64,000 bases of DNA from positions 105,001-169,000 of the forward strand of contig NW_023501100.1 in the NCBI RefSeq assembly GCF_014066305.1, read 5' to 3'. Position numbers and translations under genes: made by a program. Under the pieces are notes generated by a model. The model had not been told where the DNA came from and did no database searches. It was given only the letters and a program-made list of their open reading frames with translations. This DNA comes from Letharia columbiana (Eukaryota; Ascomycota; Lecanoromycetes; Lecanorales; Parmeliaceae). Of the stretch, positions 48,353 through 60,311 are shown piece by piece; position 1 is the stretch's first letter, and every line of letters begins with the position of its first letter.

Positions 48353-50621
48353 TCAGTCCTCGCCGCTCTGATAGTACTCAAGATCAATCTCTTCCCTCGC
48401 CCTTTCCCGCTGTAACCTAATCCGCGCAGCCTCTGTGCCATCATCCGTAATGGTCTCCTTAAACCAAGGGTGCTTGAGAGCCTGCTTCGCAGTGAGACGC
48501 TGCTTTGGGTCATACACGAAGATACGGCGAAGCAGGTCGAGGAATTGCTTGTTGAACGCTGTGTTTGCGGGGATGACCTCCTATAGCTTATTTAGCTGCT
48601 ACCCTCGGCAAGGCGCGAAGAATTACATACGGGAAGTGTCTTCATAGCCCTGACATACTTTTTCGAAGCCTTCGGAGTCTCCGAGTTTGGGTAGTCAAGT
48701 TTCAAACCTCGGGTGAAAAACCTGGGATTGATCAGCATATTTCGTGAATAGAGTAGACACATTACTCACGCTGCAGCTTGGTTGCGATTATTGTTTCGAC
48801 CAGTGCCCTGGACTTGCCGAACCAGCTTAGGCTCAATCCTGCCGCCGCATACGCTCTCCATCATTGCAAGATGCTCAAGATTATCATGCGTTTGGAAGAG
48901 AGCATCACCGGTGAAGAATTCGACGAGGATGCAGCCAATACTCCAAATATCGCACGGATAGCTCCATCCTAGGTTAAGTATGATCTCCGGTGCTCGATAG
49001 TGCCTTGTTGAAACGACGGTGGAGTGGTATTCGTCATCAAACGTTGCAGATCCAAAGTCAATGAGTCTGATCTCGGTGTCAAGTAGGACTCGCCGCTGGC
49101 GTGCAACGCGCTGTACTGTAGTAGACGAAGAAGGGATGTTGCGGTTATAGGTGAAGGTTTGATATGAGTTGCCGACGAGGAGAATGTTTTCCGGCTTTAG
49201 ATCGGTGTGTATTAGATTAAGGTCATGCAAGACTGGAGCACAATGTCAGTTGAAACCCAATCAAGGTAGGATAGAGGACATACAAGCAACGCTGGTGAAG
49301 AGCTGTCGAGCAAAACTCTGAATCTGACTGCTTGGAAAAGGCACAAAGAGGTTGCCCTTAAGAAAGTCGAAGACGCTCTGGCCCAGAAGATCGGTGACTA
49401 TGCAGATGTGGTTACGGAAGTCGAAACAGTCCCGTAGATGTATGCATTTATTCCGATTCTGTCGGTCATTGTGGGACAAAGTCTGTAGCACCCGTAGCTC
49501 AATACGCGAGGCATCCCGGTATTTCTGCACGGATCGAATGATCTTGATCGCGCACTTCGACCTTGTCCGTCTGTCAAAAGCTTCTACAACTTTGCCGAAG
49601 GTGCCCTGGCCCAGAAGTCTGTTCACTTGATCTGCAAACAGTCAGCACTCAGTCCGTCTAATGACAGTCCGCTCTTCGAGAGGCACTCACATCTGTCACC
49701 TATGGGCATATCCTCTGTCACTATGTAATGGCCATCATCATCGTCGATCTTCTCGTGAGTAGTCACAGTCTTCTCCAAAAGTCAGCGTCCTGATTCTGGC
49801 CTGTATGGTAAATGCCTTACATCTTTGATCGATGGCACATGGACATCTCGAGCCTTGATGGGAGGCTTCGGTGGCGGCACATAGGCACTATATGCGTCTC
49901 CTACTACCTCAATCTCCTTCCTCTTTTTCTCATCAGCAATCTGTTGCCGTGTTACGCGTTTCCTCTTCTGCCCGACTACACTGTCCTCGGCATACGCTCC
50001 ACTGGTCCCATGACTCGAATGTGACCCCAATGATGTAGGTGCTGTAGTCTGTAGCGATGTGGTTCGGTCCGTTGAGATCGTGTTGGACCCACTGTTCCCA
50101 TTCGAATATGTACGGGCATGGGAAAATGCTTGCTGATCCCTTGCAGCATCGTAGGCGGTTGTGGGACCGGTCCGCCTCTTCTTGTTGGCATGCTCTGCAC
50201 CTCTCACTGTTGCTTGTGGCTGTTGCTGCTGGGGAACTCGCTCATTCTCTTTCCGTGATGGAGGTTGTGGTGAGTCGTCATCAATGACAATGATCTCTTT
50301 AGGTGGTCCGTTCTTGTAAAATTCATGCCAATCTGGACGCCTCTCTCTTTTCCTCGATCCCTGCAACGCTGATGTAGACTGTGAAGTTGTCATATTGCTG
50401 GACTGAGGGGGTTGTCTTGAAGCCGAGGTATTGGAGGGCCGTGGAACGGATCCGGGTGTATTGTTGGGAAAGCTGTAAGAAGGAGCTAATCGCGACGAGG
50501 ATCCGTTCGGCAATGAGTTGTTAGCTGCGTAAGAAGCCGAGTTGGTGCTGTAAGCTGAATGATGACCGAAGTGAGGGCTATGAGGAGGGAGAGTTGCAGT
50601 CATTGTAGAAGGCAAAGACAT
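48353..50621 (-). CDS. LAMMER (CLK-family) dual-specificity protein kinase
   Basis: Orthologue of yeast Kns1 and fission yeast Lkh1, which phosphorylate SR-type RNA-processing factors and link to growth and stress control. My model has six exons on the minus strand: 50621-49821, 49772-49691, 49631-49284, 49232-48770, 48721-48631, 48580-48353 (670 aa), with frames joining. Residues 1 to about 265 are disordered, Ser/Asn/Gln-rich, with basic clusters ([26 protein letters not shown]) that may act in nuclear import. Kinase domain: glycine loop GQGTFGKV, lysine in CAIKII, catalytic [24 protein letters not shown], and the family hallmark EHLAMME. C-lobe end [19 protein letters not shown]. All catalytic residues are present. 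The second exon begins after GAG, a weak acceptor, so that junction is the least sure. It is tail-to-head with YSH1. Confidence 0.95.
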
Positions 50622-51626
50622 CGCTCATCGTAGGTGAGAAGATCTGGTCGAGTGGCCCGATAGTGCTGTTCGGTGTCGGGCGGCAAGAAATGGTGCTGAC
50701 ACCTGGGCTAGAGAGGCTTTGAATCGAAGGCTATGGATTCTCCATGACCGACTTGAGTGTTGAGAGAATCCGGGTGATGTGTTCTCTGCTCTTGGGAATG
50801 AGGTGGCCGTGGAAAATGAGCACTTTTAGTGGGTGTTTCGGTCGCGCGTTGGGGGGGGAAAGGCGGAGTCTTGGTCAGGCGTTGGATTCCCGAGCCTCTT
50901 GGGAGGCAGCAATGGGTAAATGCGAGGGTGTAAAGTAGGACTAGATGTTGGGCAAGACGAATATCAACCTGGATCACAGCTGAGAGCCTGGTAAAGGCAG
51001 CGGATTGCTGTGTCGTGGACGTTGAAGATTTGGGGACAGTGCTTGAGAGGTGGTGAGAGGATTTGGAGATGAGAAAGTGCACTAAGCCTATTCGAGAGCT
51101 AGAGCAAAACTCGGGAGGAAGAAATGACGACGGTGGTTGTTAGGAAGACCACGGATTCTGTAACTCGCCGAGAAGCGCAACCTCGACTTTTTCTTTTTTC
51201 TTTCTTCATTTAGATGAAAGAGTCTTGGGAAAGTCTCTACTATCAACCAGAGCGCTTGGATTATATAGCAGAGCGGGAATTAAATCTATCCTTTTGACGC
51301 CTGGCAATAACAAGTACCTACCTTAATGGCGGATAGAGTGATAGAGTGAAGCTACCTAATCTCAATGACGCGACTACAGCCAATGGCGAATCACGTGAAT
51401 TTCTCCAGCAGCCACAGCACAGCCTCTGGCATACGACGTGCTCTCGGTTCCCAGTGATACATCAATGGATAATAGAAGAATAAAGCAGGGGAAGAAATTT
51501 GCACTCGATAAGTCAACAAGAATACATGGGACCACAGTGGGTACACCATTGCTCCTGCCAAATGCTACTAGAGCGCCGGGATATCGTACGAAAGATGTCA
51601 GTCATCATCATCTCGACTACCGCATC
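50622..51626. other. Spacer between kinase promoter and YSH1 3-prime end
   Basis: About 1 kb. It should contain the promoter and 5-prime leader of the kinase (minus strand) and the 3-prime UTR of YSH1. A T-rich run TTTTTCTTTTTTCTTTC lies at about 51188-51206, of the pyrimidine-rich kind common in fungal promoters. No gene seen. Confidence 0.5.
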
Positions 51627-54600
51627 TCAATTCTTGCCCTTTCCCCAAAGTGGAGCTACCGTTTCTACCGCCCTCTCGACCACCGCCTTCACCCTCTCCC
51701 GGAGCACATTACTCGCACACTCCACCTCCAGCGTCTCCAACCAGACCTTCACCACTTGCTTGTCCACTTTGATTTGAACGCCAGGCACGGGAATCCCAAT
51801 ACTATGCAACCTCTCGATTTCTTCTGCTTCCTGGTCCTCCACATCATCTTCATCTGCTTCTTCCTCGGGCTCGTTCTTGATGCCGTCGCCGTCAAGCGCA
51901 GGCTTCGGCGGCTTAGGGAGGGTTTTCGGTTTGGCTAGAGGAGTGACTAAGGGACCAAATTGGGCTTCAAGGAACATGCAGAGACGTGAGAATCGCTCTT
52001 CCGGTGTGACGTTCGAGTGAAGGTTGCGTTCACCCTGATGGTGGTGGTGTTGATGACTTTTCGAAGATTCTGAGAGACATCAGCAATCTTGCAGAAACGC
52101 TGTCAGGCCAAGACCTACGCTTGACCGCAGCCGGACTGCTTTCCGCTGTGAATAGTACAGCCAGCACTGCATCGGCAATCCCATCATTGAGCATGTTGCC
52201 CTCCCATTCGACCTCTACCTGCCCATTGTTCTGGTACCGAACAATCACACAGCCCATGACCAGGTACGCAACCGCATGCGGAGAGTATTCAATCTCTTCG
52301 TCTGCTATTTCTTCTTCATGGGACACACCGTTGCCGTTGACCTGAGTAGCCCCATTTGACGACGGCTTCTTCTGCGGCTTGATCTCCTCTATGGCACCGA
52401 AAGTTCCTTCCAAAGCCCACTTGATCAAGTCGATCCCAGCTGCGCTTAGCGTGATCTTCTGCTTGCACATGATCGTGGTCGTGTTCAATCCGGCATACTC
52501 CCTGAGATCTTCAGGCGCCATCAGGGACATCTTGAAATCGTTCTGTACAAGGACACCGGTAATGAGCCTTTCCTCCTCGGGGTCCGAGGATTTGGGCGGA
52601 GGAAGCTGAGCAAGTTGTCCAACCACTCTGGCAGTCTTGTCAACTTTGAATGGAATGCGAAGTTCTTCGGTGTTGGCAGGGCTGAAGATTTTGGTTTTGG
52701 TTGCTTTGTCGTTGTTGAGCGAAAGAAGCTTGGACTTGAGACGCATCATGTTGTGTTTCTCTCCATGAACCAATATCTGCAAGGGTCGTCAATACAGTTT
52801 ATCGATATCGGGTAGATCATGCATACCACAACAGGAGCTGCAACCTCCTCGATAAAACTCTGATTCTCTTGACCATCCACATGAGCAGCAAAGCTGAACT
52901 CTTGCACGCTACATCTCCTTGGTATCATTGGCTTTTCGGCCTCACCATTGGCGCCCGGACCTCTTCTCCCCACAGGTGCTGCGCTTCGATTGGTCATGAT
53001 GGCTGGTATGCTATCCGGCTCATGCGACATCTGTTTTGCCATTGTGCCTTCTACGCTGTATCCAGTGATCACGACCCCATTCCTATCGCTGGGCGCCCAT
53101 CGTTCAAGAAGCTCTCTGCTGATGCCGCTTTGTAGCATTCCCGGACTCGCCAGTACTACACAGCCCCCAACATCATCAAATCGTTCGAGGTTCTTCAAAC
53201 TGCGAACAAAACGGAAATCCCAAGGTCCACCTCTGTCAGTATCACCAGCTTGTTCTGCTTCTGCCATTCTCTCGCGGAAAAGACGCTTGATGTTGTCATT
53301 CATGGCGGAAACGTACGTTTGATACACTACCATACATTTCCTGGCAAGATTGGAGGCATAGTAGATCGGTATGCGCTGAAACTCGGCGTGTCGTGACCAG
53401 TAGTCGTCCAGAATTAGCAAAAGCTCCTGAGCTCGTCCCAGGGCAAAGACAGGCATCAAGACTCTTCCTCCTCGATTGAGTATACCCGTCACACTTTTCA
53501 TTAATGCAGTTTCTCGCTCTGCCCGTGGTATGTGTGTAGCAATGCCGTATGTGCTTTCTGTGATGAGTACATCGATCTGGATGCCCCTTGGGACTTCCGC
53601 GGAAACCAAATGGCGGTCATCTTCTCGCGAATAGTCTCCTGTAAAAAGGATCTTGAGACCAGCTATCTCGATCAAGAACATTGCAGCTCCTAGAACATGG
53701 CCGGCAGGATATGGCGTAAACCGAATGGAGGAAACGGTGTGCGTTGTATTGAAGTCCACGGCCTCGATCTGGGAGAAAGTTGAAAGATGATCGGCTTCAG
53801 TGTAGAGGGCCGTTCGTTGTTCGGAGGAGGAAGAGAGACTCCTGCAAAGGAGTCAGCTAGGCGATTGCTCCAGAAAGACTCGTGGACGTACTGTACTCGT
53901 ACACTGTCTTGTATCAGCCACTTGTAAATCGCTTTTGTAGGATGCGTCATGAAGACGCGTCCTCTGAAGTTGGTTTTGGCAAGGACGTAGGGCAATGCCG
54001 AGGCATGGTCAAGATGGAAGCTGAAACGCGAGGGTCAGCATCATTATCATGTTGAGGCGTATGTTTAAGATCCAGAAATGGACAGCAACTTTTCAGGCCA
54101 GAAGTGCACGGCATAGCAAAGAACGACTGGTGGGGCATCACTGGCGAGCAGAGGCGGCGGATTGGAGCATGGCCGAGGTGAACGACATTCAATTGATGTT
54201 CTGCATACATACTCGTGCTTTGACACTTTTGACGAACAAGTGGCCTGCGCAAAGGGTACGGACTACTATCCGACTCTACGAGCTGGTCATGCCAGCACCA
54301 GTAAAGCAAAGGATGCCGCCGGTGTTCCCAAGTCCTGAACACCTCCCCCCAAAATACCCCAATGCCCGTATATTATAAGATAAATCGCTACCGAGAGGAA
54401 ATAGAGCACTTACTGGCTAACGAGCAGTATGTCGATGGTGCTAAGGTCGAATTCGTCGAAGTAGGGTAAAGCTGCAAGACCTTCTCGGGCAGGGTGTTGT
54501 CCAGCATCGAGCTGTGAGATAATCTGGTCAGTACAATACGTATAGCGTAGAGAGTAAGACTGCCATAAGCCGTACCATGATGGTCTTGCCCTTGTACTGT

Positions 54601-54725
54601 ATGATATGGCATGATCTGCCCACTTCGTTCCCACCTCCTAGGCAAAGGAACATGAGCTCATCCGCTGGGTCGATAGGTTCTTCGATCACCTCCGCCATTG
54701 CTCCAAGCTTCCTCTTGGCAGCCAT
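51627..54725 (-). CDS. YSH1: CPSF73/Ysh1, pre-mRNA 3-prime end endonuclease
   Basis: Metallo-beta-lactamase/beta-CASP nuclease that cuts pre-mRNA at the poly(A) site within the cleavage and polyadenylation factor. My model has six exons on the minus strand: 54725-54576, 54511-54414, 54020-53892, 53841-52827, 52776-52119, 52069-51627 (830 aa), frames joining. Motifs: [13 protein letters not shown], zinc-site HFHLDH (made by joining exons 2 and 3), [55 protein letters not shown], beta-CASP parts [19 protein letters not shown] and [39 protein letters not shown]. The C-terminal domain has [16 protein letters not shown], a His run QHHHHQGE and [11 protein letters not shown], with an acidic [11 protein letters not shown] stretch near the end. 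All zinc ligands seem present. It is divergent from TAF4. Confidence 0.97.
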
Positions 54726-55252
54726 GCTGAAATGTGATGAAGGAATGCGTCCTTGCTAATGATCGAAATGGCCGCCTGCTGTCTTTGGACACCCGATCAT
54801 ACTGGGAAAGCAGCGGTAGAAGTTGTAGAGATGGCCCTTGTAGCATAGAAAAGAAGCTTGAATGCGCGGATGACGGTAGTGTTGCTCACGGCGATGGATG
54901 CAAGTAAAGAACAAGTCAAGCTTGAAGCGAGCTATTTTTGCTTGTGCCAAGACTGGGCACGTGATGACGAAAATTGCGGAGCCGCATTCCTAGCTTCAAC
55001 AGTGGCATGGCTCTTTCATGGACAATCTATCACACCATCCTCACAACAACCTTCGTTGCAGCGCTTCAAGTCACGTAAGACTCTTGCGCCTACCACACTC
55101 TTTTGGCTCTGGCTAAGTACGCAGATGCGAGGAAACTAGGAGAAAGCTGCGGCAGAGCGCAGAGCAAAGCTCGCGCAGGTGGCCTTGCCCCTCTAGGCGG
55201 TCTTGAAGGAGGCCTTGACAATCGAGAGCAGCGCCGAGGGTGCCTTTCCATC
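54726..55252. promoter_or_regulatory. Divergent promoter region of YSH1 and TAF4
   Basis: 527 bp between the two start codons on opposite strands. No ORF with support: the frame that continues upstream of the TAF4 ATG begins from a non-ATG codon. Shared control of the two transcription/RNA-processing genes is possible but inferred from position only. Confidence 0.55.
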
Positions 55253-57180
55253 ATGACGCACCAACAGCAACAGCAGCAGCAGCAATACCCTCCGCGCGTG
55301 TTCTCCCCTCCAGGACGGACAGACTCACCTCAGCATGCCCCCCCTTATCCCTTCCCCGCGAACAAACGCCAACGACTCTCTCCAAATCCTCAGTCGCCAT
55401 ACAATTCGCCAGGTATACAGAACATCGCTCTACCGAATCAAGTCTTTAGCAGTCCATACTACGGTACTCAGCAAAACGGTGGTCCACCAAATCACACCTA
55501 CAACACAAATCACAGTTACGGCAACCAGCAAAGTCCCTCATACCCTAGCCAGCAAGGCCCCGCCTACGGCCCGAGTAACACATACGGTTCGGGAAGCCCC
55601 TACACGCCGAATAATAACTACAATTCCATGAACCACCCACCCCCTCAGCATTATGCGCCTCCTCCCCATTCTGCCGCCCCCTCGCAGCCCCCACCCACGG
55701 GAACAATGGGACCTCCCTCGCGGCCTGCTGCTGACAAGCCTACGGACATCAACGAGCTAGGAGACGTTTTGGCGGGATCTGGTGTCGATCTTAGGGAGGA
55801 GGAAGCTGCGTTATTGGCGTACGGTCGGCCAGGCCAACAAAGACAGGATACAGTTTATGGTGGGAGCTCATTCAATTCGTTCGGAGCGAGCTATTCAACA
55901 TCCGCCGACAACTTCTATTCGTCAAATGTTCCCGGCGACCGAAATAGCTTCTATGGAGCTGGCACCTTCAATCAGCCTGCAGAGCCATATATGTCCGCTG
56001 AGGAGATCGCAGCTGCAGATCGAAAGAAGGCCATACGGCGCAAAGCTGAGATCAAATCCTACCACCTTAATGATCCGTTCCTCTGGGGTGGTTCTCTATC
56101 AAGACGACTCTTAATACAGGCTCAAACTGTGCAAGTGCAGGTCCCACGGAATGGCCTGTTAAACAATGTCACCGGGCAGATTGTTCCTCATCAGCTTCTT
56201 GTCCATGGTCCGGACAAGAATGAGAACCTAAGGATAGTAAAGGGGGAACCTTTGCTAAATACGGAGGGTCCCTACGTTGAGATACTGTCTTTACTTTCCT
56301 TGGCTGCAGAGGAGCGAATGCGTGGACTTGTGGAAGACGCTGCAAACCTGGCAAAGGGCAGGAGAATCGGGTCGCATGCCGTAGTCCCGGTTGAGTTGGC
56401 TGATTTGGCAACTGGCGAGGGAGCCACTGAGACAGCGAACGGATTGCCAACCCCTAGCAACAGCGCTGTCTCGCCAAAGAGCAATTCGCTCAAGCGTACG
56501 ACCTATTTGTCCTATTTGCGCAAACTCATACTTACTGCTCAATAGGCTCCTACGCCGAAGTCAATAGACCTTTAACCCCTTCTGCCAGCGAGCCAGCCAC
56601 GCCTACCACCATCCAATTTGCCAACCCTGTTGTGCACGCTCTTCAAAAGATCACCAAAGACGAGCGAGCTCAGGAAGAGGAACGACTCGCGAAGCGCCGA
56701 CGTCGCGCAGCGAAAGCTGATAGCAATGGAACAGGTTCTGCTACTGCTGGACTCATCGGCGACGTAGCTCCTGATGTAGATACAAGGAGGGGGAGTAAGA
56801 ACAAGGAAGCGGCGGCGAAGAAGGTAAACGAGGCGGCGCAGCATGCTGCCACCACCAAGACAATGAACATGGCTTTAGGTTTTGGCAGTAGGGCGACGCC
56901 GTCATGGATGAAAAGAGGCACCGATACAACACCTAGCAATCCATATCTACCGAACAAACCCAAGGCAGGTCCTCAGGGCTCCAAAATTGGGGCTTCAGGC
57001 GGGAACGGTGCTGGTCTTGGTTTACCGAAAAGTAGGGTGTTCGGGCAATTCAGGGAAGATAAGGATACTGGTTCTGGCATTCAACTCAGGGACGTTGTGT
57101 CTGTTCTTGAGCATGATGGCAAAGAGAAGAAAGCCCTTCAGCGAGCCTACAGCAGGCTCGGAGCAGCGGCTAGGAGATGA
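55253..57180 (+). CDS. TAF4: TFIID subunit TAF4
   Basis: Subunit of general transcription factor TFIID, which pairs with TAF12 through a histone fold. Two exons, 55253-56495 and 56546-57180, with a 50-bp intron, giving 625 aa. ATG 55253 (MTHQQQQQQQQYPP) is chosen because upstream in-frame sequence has no ATG. Residues to about 160 are Gln/Pro/Ser/Tyr-rich and disordered. The conserved part follows: DINELGDVLAGSGVDLREEE, DPFLWGGSLSRRL, EILSLLSLAAEERMRGLVED, where the histone-fold-like TAF4 domain lies, then a basic stretch KRRRRAAKADS, and the C-terminal TPSWMKRG and IQLRDVVSVLEHDGKEKKAL, ending RLGAAARR. Length suits fungal TAF4. The Gln run is coded by CAG/CAA repeats. Confidence 0.93.
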
Positions 57181-57710
57181 TGCATCGTGTTTCATTCTCA
57201 CAAAAGACACTTTGGCATCTGGTATTACCACTTAGCGAGGCGCTGGAGGCGTTTGGAAATTTTACGTGTCCGCAGGGTGCCGTCTATGGTGTTCATCCAA
57301 TATCAAGGCATCCATTGAATCATACGCTGTATCACTAGTCATTTTGCATGGTTCTCGGAAGACACAGAACAAGCAGGTAGCCAAATCGAGTTGACGACCT
57401 CTTTGAAGGCGACAACAGTCTTACACTTACCGAGGCTCTCTCATTCGATACTCCGCAATGCGTTTAAAGCATCAAGCCTAGAATAATCATACCACCATTA
57501 TTCCACTTCTAGACCAAAAAGCAGCCAGGTGGCCATACAATGCAACAAATAGCGCTTTACATACAATATTAAAAATACGCCCAAGCTGACCCGGACAGAA
57601 ATCCATGTCGACCTCACCTCCGCTCGCCTCGTCAAAGATGACAAATTGCGCTCCCATCCAATCATTCCGATGCCCATGCACCAGAATCTGGTACAAGATG
57701 CGCCCCTAAA
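57181..57710. other. 3-prime flank of TAF4
   Basis: No supported gene. A minus-strand frame at 57696-57487 reads protein-like text (MYQILVHGHRNDWMGAQFVI) and ends at a stop. It abuts the homopolymer block, so an interrupted gene on the minus strand cannot be excluded. Confidence 0.35.
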
Positions 57711-57739
57711 AACCCCAAAAAAACCCCCCCCCCCCCCCC

Positions 57740-57817
<78 letters not shown>

Positions 57818-57899
57818 ACCCCCCCCGGCCCCCTTCCCCAAAACAACTCCCCACCCCCCCCCCCCCCGGGGGGGGTGTTAGGGGGTTTTGCTACCCAAA

Positions 57900-57941
<42 letters not shown>

Positions 57942-58037
57942 TTGAAAGTTTTTTTTTTTTTTTTAGAAAAACATAATAAAAAACAAAAAGAAAGGGAAAA
58001 AAAAAAAAAAAATAAAAAAAAAAAAAAAAAAAAAAAA
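57711..58037. repeat. Homopolymer block (C, A, G, T runs), likely assembly artefact
   Basis: Consecutive homopolymers: C about 18, A about 45 and 35, C about 16 followed by G about 9, A about 35, T about 17, then A-rich to 58037. Such a series of all four bases is unlike natural simple repeats and unlike the flanking DNA. Lys-rich and Phe-rich frames across it are meaningless. Confidence 0.85.
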
Positions 58038-58503
58038 GGGCCATATCTTGAAGAATGATTGCAGGATTGAGTGGAACCGTTTGTTGGCAATCTTGGCTGT
58101 GGAAGACGCTGCTGGGGGTGGAGGTGCGGAGGCCAGAGTCCATACTCGGAGCAGGCTTGCAAAGTCAAACAAGCAGAAGCATTCCATCGGTCTTCGATCT
58201 CGGATGTTGTGGACTCTTGCGAAGTCACTCACGATTGCTAGGCGCGCCGGGCACGTAATGATTCAATCTGCATCTGCAGGAGTATAGCCAGGCCAAGAAG
58301 CAGACCAATGTAATATCACGGTTTGCCAATTCAGTTGAAAAGTAGGGAGGAGCCCGACGGCCATACCGTTTTGGAAGAGAAGAGACTGAACAACAAGGCA
58401 AGAGGCAGTGGTCTGAGATACGATTGATCGGAAATTCTATCCCGCACTCTACTAGACACACTGAGAAGCTTTTTGTCAACTGCTTCCATCTCTCCACACG
58501 ATG
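58038..58503. other. Intergenic
   Basis: Nothing recognisable. Minus-strand text near 58230-58040 (FASLLRVWTLASAPPPPAAS) may be coding but is cut by the homopolymer block. Confidence 0.35.
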
Positions 58504-59136
58504 CTATCTTTGATATTCACGATTTCGTCTCCTGCATACTCCGCATGCATGTAAAAACGAATTGAGACACTTGATCTCCCTAGCATAGAAATTTTCTTGC
58601 CAAGTCTTCGATCTTCGTTTGGAAGCGTGATACCAATCTACGGTCATCGCTCCTTCGTTCCTTTCAGATCCTTCGTCTACTAAGTCGTAAGAAGTATTGA
58701 ATTTTTGACCTAGTCCTTCAGCTTGAGAATGGCCTTCTGCTTTCGTCCAAAGTTCAACATGCACGTTGTTGCTTCCCTTCATGTCTACATCGCGCATACC
58801 CTCAGAGACATATTCATCCGCACGGACGGATCGATCACTTAGGCTGCGGCGCATATCCGGGAATGCTATTTCGTCTCTGTGTTGCAGATCTAGAATTAAA
58901 AAAACGACCGTCCTTAGAGAGCCTCGAATTATGCTATCGCTATCATCGGTGTCGATATTAGATCTCGCTTGTGGGAGTGATTGTGACCTGATGGTATCGA
59001 AATCGATTAGCGCGCTGGGATCATCTTCGTCATCTCTCCGAATGATTAGAACGTTCTGCCTCTGTACTTTCTTGTCTAATGGACTCCGGCGTCTAATCAC
59101 TAGTGTTGGGATCATTGAGCGTATGAGTCTGAACAT
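58504..59136 (-). CDS. Unknown protein, 210 aa
   Basis: Single-exon frame from ATG 59136 to a stop at 58504. It is charged and mostly hydrophilic, with an acidic stretch (IIRRDDEDDPSALIDFDTI), a short hydrophobic run (TVVFLILDL) and a Cys-containing basic end (CGVCRRRNREYQR). No domain recognised. Length and balanced composition favour a gene, but no homologue pattern comes to mind and the opposite strand is also open for 133 codons. Confidence 0.4.
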   Translation of the reverse strand: MFRLIRSMIPTLVIRRRSPLDKKVQRQNVLIIRRDDEDDPSALIDFDTIRSQSLPQARSNIDTDDSDSIIRGSLRTVVFLILDLQHRDEIAFPDMRRSLSDRSVRADEYVSEGMRDVDMKGSNNVHVELWTKAEGHSQAEGLGQKFNTSYDLVDEGSERNEGAMTVDWYHASKRRSKTWQENFYAREIKCLNSFLHACGVCRRRNREYQR

Positions 59137-60311
59137 CCCGACGGCCTCGCCTTACTCGGTTGTCTAGTGTATCCAGGCCTCCATACCATTTACGAAATAT
59201 AGGTAAGCAATGTGTTCCTGCTTGAGCTCCGTCGCTACCTTGGCTCTCATCTCAGAAGTCAGGGGGCTCGTCGATCGAACCTCTGTCTTCATGTGGAGGA
59301 GGGTTCTCCAATTTGAATGAAATGTGAAAGGCTTCTAGTATTGGGACGATGATCCTTCGATTGATGCAGGACCAGACGGTATGCGTTTACGCTGGAAGAG
59401 TGTATGAATGCCTTGTTTGGGAGTGCGATGCTGGAAGGTTTCCCTGAATGCGTAAAATGGGTTGACAACAACACGTCTAGTTGAAGCATCGTAACCTTGA
59501 CGAAAAGGAGGAAATTCTCGGCGGTGGATCGTATGGAAGCGACCGAGAAAGCTGTGGTATAGTGGAACTTGTGACGTTGGTAATGCTAAACGACCGATGA
59601 GTTCTACCACATGTTGCCTGAGAGAGCCGAGTGATTAACCTGCCATGTGTGTATGAGTGGACGTAAAGGGTATAGGAAAGTGCCATATGCTCGTGTCATA
59701 TGCGGCTTGCTGTAGACAAGGTTGTTGAGTAAAGACAGTATGGGCGGTTTTGAAAAGAGTGAGAAGTCATGACGACTGATCCTTGAAAAGAAAAGAGAAA
59801 GAAAAAGAATAGAATATCTAATACAGGTCAAAGCAAAAGAATAGATCAGATAAACAACATTAAATGGCATACAGTGAAGACTTCGCTCTCAAAAGGTTCT
59901 CATAAATGATGCGTTTTATTCATTTTCGATACATAGACATATTCGAAGCTATACTCGTAATCTTACAACTCTCAACGCGTATAAATCTCTAATATCATGA
60001 TCTGATAATATCTCTCGTGATAGCTTCCAAACTTGCTCCTTTGAATCAAATATATATCTAGTCTCGTATCAATTAGATCGCTGTTCTATCAAGCACTCTA
60101 CTCATTGGCAGTAGCTATTTCGAAATGGACTTGTATTAAGAACACTGCATTAACCCTAAGGCAAGGAAGTTCTTAGGATGTGTAACAGTCCTTATAGGGT
60201 TACGTCTCTTCAGTTGTTCGATCCGAGTTGAACCAAGTTAGATAGATGGAAGAGAGTCATTTACAGGTAATGCCGTCGAACAAGAGTCGTGGTCACCCTA
60301 CGCTCAGACTC
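59137..60311. other. Intergenic
   Basis: The minus frame at 59610-59335 (FHTIHRREFPPFRQGYDAS) has protein-like composition but no ATG, so it could be a remnant or a second exon. The remainder shows nothing. Confidence 0.4.

Noticed and set aside
49352..49630. 92-codon plus-strand ORF
   Set aside because: Antisense to the kinase exon with the glycine loop and catalytic lysine.
57646..58143. Lys-rich (plus) and Phe-rich (minus) ORFs
   Set aside because: Pure homopolymer translation across a likely assembly fault.
59335..59610. 91-codon minus-strand ORF
   Set aside because: No ATG start and no recognisable features; at most a remnant or an exon without a model.
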